From positions 15,481,501-15,545,500 of the forward strand of contig NC_079382.1 of the NCBI RefSeq assembly GCF_021018895.1: a DNA stretch of 64,000 nt, given 5' to 3'. This stretch comes from Seriola aureovittata (lineage: Eukaryota; Chordata; Actinopteri; Carangiformes; Carangidae). Shown here in pieces: positions 60,632 to 64,000 of the stretch. Each line of letters opens with the position of its first letter. The first letter of the stretch is position 1. The position numbers and the translations under genes are program-made. Below the pieces are notes generated by a model. The model was given only the letters and a program-made list of their open reading frames with translations. It did no database searches and was not told the origin of the DNA.

Positions 60632-63600
60632 GTGAGGACACAAGCACGGAGTGCTTAAAAATTTCGGTGGCCGCTTGAGATTTAGAAAATAAACTCTACA
60701 TTCAGAGCCCAGAGTGACCACAGCAGCAGTTAATTGTAAAGTCATGTGCTATTATTAAATAGCAGAGAGATCTCCCCTGTGTGTCACTGTAACATCCTGT
60801 GCACTTGTGCAGGATTAAAAAATGGAGGCTGATCGTTTGTCTAGACAGGGTGTGTCACGTCGGCAGCACATGAGGAACATATTACCATCTTTATTCAAAA
60901 CTATCTACCATAGCTTTTTCAATGTAAGCATAAAATCCACAGCGCAAACATAGGAACAGCCCAGTGTTATCGGCGGTGTAATTTTAAGTTCTCTGTCTAC
61001 CTGTCTCTTTCTTTCCTCCTCTGACTTTGACCCACTGCCCATTGAACACGTTGATACATGGTTTCATGAAATAGGATTTAGATTTGTCATTGTCTCCAAC
61101 ATTGCGCTGTCAAACTGAATATCTGTCTCTCACGCTTTTGATTATTCTTTTTTCTCTACAAAACATGTTGAAAGCTTGTACGATGAAACCCACTCATTTT
61201 TCTAATCATAGTCACAATACAGGGAAAATACCGTTGACCTTATGGATGCCTGTCAGAGGTTTGAAGACCACTGCACCATGTGTCTTCAGCTCATCACCAA
61301 ACCCTTTCTCGGTGTAACATTAATCCACTGATTTTAAGATTGAAACCAACTTCGAACCTCATTTAAAACCTAGATAGCCTACACTAAGCTAATGCTAATA
61401 TCTGCCACACGAGACTTGCTGTGGCTTTTTCACAACAAAGCCCATACACTTTCTCTGTGCTGGTTTGCTCTCTTGTCTCAGTGCTTTTTCCAAACCTCCA
61501 AGAAGCGGCACTTTTCTGTGGGGCTGTTTTAGTGTTGCAGGGCACATCACAACTTCCCTAGAGATTTTTTTTCCCCCTTACACATCTACTAGAAAACATT
61601 CCTGCACACTCTCTTACCGCTAGTATATTCATTTATTTACAAAGTTTCAGTCTTCACAACCTTCAGCAGCAAAGTTTGTGCTTTGCTCTGATGTACCTAC
61701 AGCACATTGAAGTGTTCCGAGATGTTTTAAGGAGTTTTTAAGGACATCCATTAGAAAAGAAACAACTTTAAAACACTTGTTACTTGAGTGTCAGACAAAC
61801 ATTAAAAGTCCCTTTAGAGCCAAAAAGAACCATTAGATCCAATATATATTCAAACGCCAGGAGTCTTCTCACATAAAGTTTGTGGCGGTTATTATTTCCA
61901 TGTTATTATTTCCTTGTTCCTTGTTGCTGCAAATTTTGCAAGTGATAGACACCTGTGTTAATTGTGGCTGCATCCTTGTCTGGTGTGAGAGTTATTTAAA
62001 CTCTGTCATCGTCTATTTGAGTCTGGAAACGCGTTGCGCACTCAGCACACATGGGAAGTGACAAACTGTAACTTGAAGAGTCCCATGTAGGGATGAGACG
62101 TCACTACATAAATTATGTTAAGTCATATCTTATTAACATATTATCTGGATGTACTGTACATCCATGAGCACATTCACCAGAAAGGTCAGAGTGCAAAGGC
62201 TTCCATTGACTAACACTTTGGCTGCTGCAGGAATCTTAAACACATGATAGTCTGTTTAACAACCAACCCAAGCTCCTGCAGGGCGTCACTGACCAACATG
62301 GTATATAGATTTGTGTTTGTGTAGCAGATGCCCTGAGCAGCCTAGTTTCTTCCTACAGTGTAATAATGACTCATGTGCAACGTTTAGAGCACAGCAGTCA
62401 GTAATGTTGTCAGTGCTGCGTCGATTCACTCCACACTGCAGATTAACATGATGGAGACAAATGAGCACATCCACAGCTGAGTCAAGGAGTCTTTAGATTA
62501 CTAATGGACTGTAGGCAGTAATCCATGTCAGACCTTGCAACTATTGATTTAGGATTGACAGGGTATTTGCAGGTCTTTAAAAGTCTTAAAAAGCATCGAA
62601 TTTTAAGGCTTCCCTCAATAAAAGGCCATATGAGTGTAAAAAGAAAAAAGGTATGCAATTGCATTTTAATACAGACAGACAAATGTAGTGCTATTATTTG
62701 TTAACGTCCCTCAATAACAACCAGCTGTCACATTCAGCAAACTGCACTTTTATGCAGCTGTTGTGGGCTAAATGATATTTCCTGGGTTCGTTTGTCTCAA
62801 AACTACACGTTGTATGCTGCGTGAAGTGCAGATGTGTAATTAACTCAGCGACTCACAAACAGGCCATTTCCAGTAAGATGAAAGCCATAAACAGTGACAG
62901 TGCTTCAGTTGTAATGAATAACGCCAAAACAGCTGGCAGTGTAAGCGAGCTTCAGGGAGGCAATGGAAAAATAGAATACAAGGGTAAATAAGAAGTTGAT
63001 GGCAAACAGTGTCAACAAACCTGCATTTTATTTCAGTGATTAAACTGATGCAACATCGGTGTTGAAGACACAGTGTGTGTTATCAATATACTGTACCTTG
63101 TTATTGTGCCAGTTCCACCCTTAAAGCAACTGAACACACACAACAAGGACATGAAGTAATTTAGATTTGGCTCAGAGAGTAGTTGCTGCTCATGACACCA
63201 GAATGTAAATAAATACCAGAAATCTACCTTATCTTTGTCAAGAGAGAGAGAAAACAAACATAGCAATCAAAAGCAGCACATACACTCAACAGAAGAAGAA
63301 AATAAAGGCAATTTTTCAAGCTGTGTCTTATTTTATGTTCTTAATGTTCTCAATGGCATTTATATTCTTAATGCCACCATTTCAAAAGTCTGCAGAGTAG
63401 CAGAGCGGATTTTTCCTAAGTATAAACATTGGACCTTGTGGTAAATACAGGACGAATAAATGGGATTTTGTGCTCTGTCTGCAACATGGCATGGTAAACT
63501 TTCTAATGTGCCAACACAGGCAGCAAACATAGCAGTAAATCCTTTGATGTCAGCACTCCAAAGTCATAAAAATAAAATCACACTAATGCAATCACATTAA

Positions 63601-64000
63601 CCAGAAGCAAGAGACGTCTGCTGTAGTTATTTTTTGGTTAATTTTGAACTCATGACTGCAAATTAATTTCCACGTGTGTGTTCCATTGAGTAAAATATCG
63701 GAAGCATTTGAAATTCTGCTTTTACACTTTCTCATTCATGATGTGGCAGTCTGAGCAATCCAAGACACAAAAATGAAATCAGCAGGACCATCCAAAACTG
63801 AAATGTAGTGACGATTGTTTCATCACAGCCAATAAAAGATATTAGATATTGATGTTTATTTAATCTAATCACTTTTTGGTTTAGATTAGTTTGATATTTC
63901 TTTGAAGAATTACCTGGAAAAGTCAAGAAAGTAAATCTACTGTCATTGAACACATGGATAATGAGCGACTTAACATGTTGTAGCTTCATCATAATCATCT
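60632..64000 (+). other. PPP2R5A: PPP2R5A intron 2 (continues past window)
   Basis: Starts at a good donor (ATG|GTGAGG). I found no exon for the next HEAT segment before base 64000. Apart from the small MITE fragment at 62557 I see no recognisable element. Confidence 0.7.
62557..62640 (+). mobile_element. fragment of the CAGGGTTTC-type MITE
   Basis: Contains ACAGGGTATTTGCAGGTCTT, TAAAAGTCTTAAAAAGCATC, then AATTTTAAGGCTTCCCTC. It corresponds to the left part of the element at 49507-49818. The right end is not present. Confidence 0.55.

Noticed and set aside
1..64000. tRNA, rRNA, CRISPR array, prophage or operon-like gene clusters
   Set aside because: I looked for cloverleaf-like A/B boxes, regular spaced repeats and dense same-strand ORFs and saw none. 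The window is ordinary split-gene vertebrate DNA.

Overview
This window is vertebrate nuclear DNA, most probably from a spiny-rayed (percomorph) teleost fish. It holds split genes with GT-AG introns and long AT-rich introns and gaps. It also holds many short, degraded dispersed repeats of kinds I recognise from fish genomes. No bacterial, phage, organelle or CRISPR signal is visible. The species call is inference from repeat types and compactness.

Four protein-coding genes account for the coding content, in two divergent pairs. (1) The 5' two thirds of LPGAT1 (lysophosphatidylglycerol acyltransferase 1) lies on the minus strand, with coding exons at 393-672, 3590-3685, 5624-5742 and 22555-22792. 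A 16.8 kb intron separates the first coding exon from the second. The leader and CpG-rich promoter lie at about 22.8-24.1 kb, and the 3' exons are beyond base 1. (2) INTS7 (Integrator subunit 7) is complete on the minus strand, 26289-34698, with 20 coding exons and 961 codons. (3) DTL/CDT2 (CRL4 substrate receptor) is complete on the plus strand, 35586-41378, with 15 coding exons and 657 codons. (4) PPP2R5A (PP2A B56-alpha) is on the plus strand. It has a long leader from about 42.8 kb, coding exon 1 at 43735-43882, a 16.6 kb intron and coding exon 2 at 60435-60631. The remaining exons are beyond base 64000. The same order and orientation occur at human 1q32.3.

The exon joins were worked out by hand from reading-frame phase and splice dinucleotides. 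All joins for INTS7 and DTL close exactly in frame, with total lengths 2886 and 1974 nt including stops. INTS7 and DTL share an 887 bp divergent promoter interval. It contains an ETS-type site near INTS7, and a CCAAT box plus an E2F-type site near DTL. A degraded fish repeat sits between them.

The introns and intergenic gaps hold most of the non-coding interest. They carry about ten copies of one short element ending in a TTGTTGCAGCTCT-like tail, several other miniature inverted-repeat (MITE-like) elements, and a fossil of a Tc1-type transposase. Also present are a candidate solo LTR with a TATA box, a near-perfect 60 nt hairpin downstream of DTL, a strong CTCF-type motif between LPGAT1 and INTS7, and a 34-unit TG microsatellite. 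I found no convincing new protein-coding system. The findings concern gene structure, regulation and repeats.
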